Of a stretch of DNA of 14,532 nucleotides, positions 12,127 through 14,532 are shown piece after piece. Every line of letters starts with the position of its first letter. Position 1 is the stretch's first letter. The position numbers and the translations under genes are program-made. The notes below the pieces were generated by a model. It worked only from the letters and a program-made list of their open reading frames with translations, searched no databases and was not told the DNA's origin. Source of the DNA: Lachnospiraceae bacterium UBA7225 (GTDB lineage Bacteria > Bacillota > Clostridia > Lachnospirales > Lachnospiraceae); the NCBI GenBank assembly GCA_002473385.1, contig DKTR01000029.1:1-14532 (forward strand). The letters run 5' to 3'.

Positions 12127-13890
12127 ATGCAGGGAAGAACACATACCTGCGGCGCACTCCGCATCAGTGATGCCGGCGCGCAGGTGAAAATTGTCGGCTG
12201 GTTTGACAATCTCAGAAAAGTGAGCAAAAATCTGGGATTTTTGATTTTGAGAGACTTTTATGGCGTAACGCAGGTCGTCATTGAAACGGAAGAAATGATG
12301 AATGTCGTAGATGGGATCAATTATGAATCCACGATTTCTGTCTGCGGCACAGTACGCGAACGTTCCAGCAAAAATGCATCGCTTCCGACCGGAGAGATCG
12401 AGGTCGTTCCGGAAAAGATCGAGCTGCTCGGCAAATGCCGCTACAATGAGCTGCCGTTCCAGATTGCCCGCTCCAGGGAAGCGGACGAAAATACCCGTCT
12501 GAAATATCGCTATCTGGATCTGCGCAATCCGGCAGTAAAGGATAAGATTATATTAAGAAGCAAAATTGTTGCAGATCTGCGCACAAGCATGATCGCACAC
12601 GATTTTATGGAAATCACTACCCCTATCCTCACCTGCTCCTCTCCTGAGGGTGCACGGGATTACCTGGTACCGTCCAGAAACCATCCAGGCAAATTTTATG
12701 CGCTGCCGCAGGCTCCGCAGCAGTTTAAGCAGCTTCTGATGGCATCCGGCTTCGACCGCTATTTCCAGATCGCACCGTGCTTCCGCGACGAGGATGCCCG
12801 CGCAGACCGCTCTCCGGGCGAATTCTACCAGCTTGATATGGAGATGGCATTCGCCAGCCAGGAGGATGTCTTTGAAATTCTGGAAGACGTGCTGCCGCCG
12901 ATTTTCGCAAAATACGGCGTTTATCACACTGCCTCCGCCGCCCCGTTCAAGCGCATCTCCTATCTGGATGCCATGGAGCAGTACGGCACTGACAAGCCTG
13001 ACCTTCGCATCGATCTGCTTGTACAGGATGCGACTGGCTGCATGGCAGACTGCGGCTTCGGTCCGTTTGACGGACAGACCGTGAAAGCGGTCGTTGTCTC
13101 CGGCTTTGAGGGCACGCGCAAAGCGATCGACAAGCTGTGTGCGGACGTTGAGGTACAGAGCGGAAATAAAGCCTACTGGTTCCGGGTGGATGCCAACGGT
13201 GAATTCGTCGGCGGCATCTCCAAATTCCTGCAGGAACGCAAAGCGGAGGTAACAGAAGCTCTTGGCTTAAAGCCGGGCGACTTCATCGGGCTGGCTGCCG
13301 GTAAAAAAGGCACAGCGCAGAAAACCGCCGGTGTCCTTCGCAAAATGCTTGGCGCGGCATCCCCTGCCCATATGAAGACCGACAGCTATGAGTTCTGCTG
13401 GATCGTGGATTTCCCGATGTACGAGATCGGCGAAGAATCCGGAGAGCTGGAATTCTGCCACAATCCGTTTTCCATGCCGCAGGGCGGTATGAAGGCGCTG
13501 GAAGAGCAGGAGCCATTAGAAATTCTTGCGTACCAGTACGATCTTGTCTGCAACGGCGTTGAGCTTTCCTCCGGCGCAGTCCGCAACCATGATCCTGAAA
13601 TCATGGTAAAGGCTTTCAATCTTGTGGGACTCGGTGAGGACGACGTTAAGGCAAAATTCCCGGCAATGTACAATGCTTTCTGCTACGGTGCTCCGCCCCA
13701 TGCCGGAATTGCACCGGGCGTAGACCGTATGGTAATGCTGATCGCAGGCGAGGAAAGTATCCGCGAGATCATTCCATTCCCGATGAATAAGAATGCGCAG
13801 GATGTCATGATGGGTGCTCCGGCAGAGGTAGAACCAAAACAGCTTGAGGATGTGCACATCCGCATTGAAATGCCGAAAAAAGAAGATTAG
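12127..13890 (+). CDS. aspS: Aspartyl-tRNA synthetase
   Basis: The product charges tRNA-Asp with aspartate in the cytosol. With the ATG at 12127 it has 587 residues, the normal bacterial AspRS length, and begins with the familiar R-T-H-T-C-G segment of the OB-fold anticodon-binding domain. AAGGATGG lies 8 nt upstream. An ATG at 12115 and a GTG at 12040 are in frame but would add residues that look non-native. Class II catalytic motifs are visible: motif 1 around FMEITTPILTCSSPEGARDY, motif 2 FRDEDARADRSPGEFYQLD (from about 219) and motif 3 GIAPGVDRMVM (about 526-536). The bacterial GAD insertion domain lies between motifs 2 and 3. It has its own promoter and terminator and appears monocistronic; no neighbouring hisS is seen. 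Confidence 0.96.
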   Translation: MQGRTHTCGALRISDAGAQVKIVGWFDNLRKVSKNLGFLILRDFYGVTQVVIETEEMMNVVDGINYESTISVCGTVRERSSKNASLPTGEIEVVPEKIELLGKCRYNELPFQIARSREADENTRLKYRYLDLRNPAVKDKIILRSKIVADLRTSMIAHDFMEITTPILTCSSPEGARDYLVPSRNHPGKFYALPQAPQQFKQLLMASGFDRYFQIAPCFRDEDARADRSPGEFYQLDMEMAFASQEDVFEILEDVLPPIFAKYGVYHTASAAPFKRISYLDAMEQYGTDKPDLRIDLLVQDATGCMADCGFGPFDGQTVKAVVVSGFEGTRKAIDKLCADVEVQSGNKAYWFRVDANGEFVGGISKFLQERKAEVTEALGLKPGDFIGLAAGKKGTAQKTAGVLRKMLGAASPAHMKTDSYEFCWIVDFPMYEIGEESGELEFCHNPFSMPQGGMKALEEQEPLEILAYQYDLVCNGVELSSGAVRNHDPEIMVKAFNLVGLGEDDVKAKFPAMYNAFCYGAPPHAGIAPGVDRMVMLIAGEESIREIIPFPMNKNAQDVMMGAPAEVEPKQLEDVHIRIEMPKKED

Positions 13891-13896
13891 AATTGC

Positions 13897-13936
13897 AGTG
13901 CTCCGCATTAATCTATGCGGAGCACTTTTCTTCTTT
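13897..13936 (+). terminator. Strong intrinsic terminator of aspS
   Basis: AGTGCTCCGCAT (13897-13908) and ATGCGGAGCACT (13915-13926) form a perfect 12-bp stem with a 6-nt loop, followed by TTTTCTTCTTT. It starts 6 nt after the aspS stop codon. Confidence 0.92.
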
Positions 13937-13959
13937 CCCGCTGCTGCCTCCATGGATAA

Positions 13960-14005
13960 TGAAAATGGCGCCACATCCTGCAATAATTGCAGAAATGGAC
14001 GCCAT
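13960..14005 (-). terminator. Probable terminator of the GerMN-like gene
   Basis: Nearly complementary arms span 13965-14005 (ATGGCG and CGCCAT at the base, TGCAA/TTGCA at the tip), forming a long imperfect stem of about 19 positions with a 3-nt loop. On the minus strand it is followed by TTTTC. It lies about 40 nt after the stop of the minus-strand gene at 14046, so it fits as that gene's terminator. Confidence 0.6.
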
Positions 14006-14045
14006 AGGCATAGGAAAAGTCCGTCTGTTCCCAGAGATTATCCGT

Positions 14046-14532
14046 TCATGAAAGCCCCTGATACGGCTGTTCAAGCGGGATCGTCACATTAATATCCGGA
14101 ATCGTCAGCGGCTGATAGCCCTCCATACAATAATAAATATCAAGACTGGAGGGATCTCCCAGTTCCGGATTCACATAGTAATATTGCAGTGTTCTCTGAA
14201 TACTGTCCAGAATCGTCGATACAAGCTGATACGTATCATACATATGAAATTCTTCTTTCTGCTGCATCGGCGGTCCGGTAAAGAGTGCACTCTGACTGGA
14301 AAAGCAGATAGTCATGCCTCCTTTACCGCTTGTGATCATATCTGCCAGTGTTAAATCCCACCCTGTCAGATCTGCAATTCCCTGAACCAGTATCTCGGGC
14401 GTAATGGTTTCTGTCGTCTCAAGCGAATATTCCTGAAATGAGCCGTTACTTCCAATATACAACGTTGCGGAAGCCGCAGACGGCTGCGCCATGATCTCCG
14501 TTTGTACCGGAGCCTGTGTTTCCGGCTGCACT
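14046..14532 (-). CDS. GerMN-like domain protein, C-terminal part (5' end beyond right edge)
   Basis: The frame is open to the right edge, so at least 162 codons are present and the start is outside the window; the first in-window GTG codon is not a credible start. The visible N-terminal part is a Pro/Gln/Thr/Ala-rich linker, typical after a lipoprotein anchor. The remainder (LTGWDLTLADM, GKGGMTICFSSQ, YDTYQLVSTILDSIQRTLQY, LDIYYCMEGYQPLT) fits the pattern of GerMN domains: a strand, a helix with a T-L-x2-x5 segment, and a final strand with a glycine turn. GerMN occurs in GerM, a lipoprotein needed for sporulation and germination in Bacillus, and in other exported proteins. The spore role is inference and the domain match is moderate. 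It is convergent with aspS. Confidence 0.6.
   Translation of the reverse strand, partial: VQPETQAPVQTEIMAQPSAASATLYIGSNGSFQEYSLETTETITPEILVQGIADLTGWDLTLADMITSGKGGMTICFSSQSALFTGPPMQQKEEFHMYDTYQLVSTILDSIQRTLQYYYVNPELGDPSSLDIYYCMEGYQPLTIPDINVTIPLEQPYQGLS

Noticed and set aside
1467..13926. Shared GCTCCGCA stem core in the terminators at 1467-1492 and 13897-13926
   Set aside because: Stem cores of intrinsic terminators often repeat by chance or convergence; loops and flanks differ, so no mobile repeat is implied.

Overview
The window looks like chromosomal DNA of a spore-forming, low-to-mid GC Firmicute, most likely a Lachnospiraceae-type Clostridium relative. The support is the S10 ribosomal operon start, strong AGGAGG-type ribosome binding sites, an ECF sigma/DUF4179 pair, a GerMN-like protein, and a BMP protein with an N-terminal ParB-like domain. 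The genus cannot be told from the sequence. Apart from one small putative MITE and one gene remnant, the content is ordinary core and accessory chromosome. I see no phage, CRISPR array, rRNA or tRNA.

Left end (1-1500): the first 12 codons of rpsJ (ribosomal protein S10) run off the left edge on the minus strand. They are preceded by a structured leader of about 225 nt and a good sigma-A promoter, which together look like the head of the S10 ribosomal protein operon. Directly upstream of that promoter lies a 42-codon remnant of a second yfhO-type gene. Next come a divergent promoter and an RlmI-like SAM-dependent methyltransferase gene on the plus strand.

Middle (1500-9300, all minus strand): a DUF2284 cysteine-rich protein, a cytosolic ParB-like/BMP fusion protein, a metallophosphoesterase and a large YfhO-family membrane protein follow one another and end at a clear intrinsic terminator. 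Beyond it is a compact two-gene unit, an ECF-type sigma factor followed by a DUF4179 membrane-anchored protein (probable anti-sigma or sensor). It ends against the convergent methyltransferase gene at a shared hairpin.

Right (9300-12030): a two-gene DNA-repair unit on the minus strand encodes a radical SAM protein of the UDG-linked family with a helix-hairpin-helix and a possible sliding-clamp motif, and its partner DUF4130/TIGR03915-type protein. Its promoter carries two LexA-type palindromes, one in the -35/-10 spacer and one at the expected transcription start, so SOS control is strongly suggested. Between this promoter and the divergent aspS promoter sits a 134-138 bp MITE-like element with perfect terminal inverted repeats and flanking direct repeats.

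Right end (12030-14532): aspS (aspartyl-tRNA synthetase) on the plus strand with a short structured leader and a strong terminator, then a convergent, 5'-truncated GerMN-like lipoprotein/spore-germination-type gene.

The most rewarding observations are the dual-LexA-controlled radical SAM repair operon, the MITE-like insertion, the ParB-like/BMP fusion without a signal peptide, and the buried YfhO remnant next to the S10 operon.
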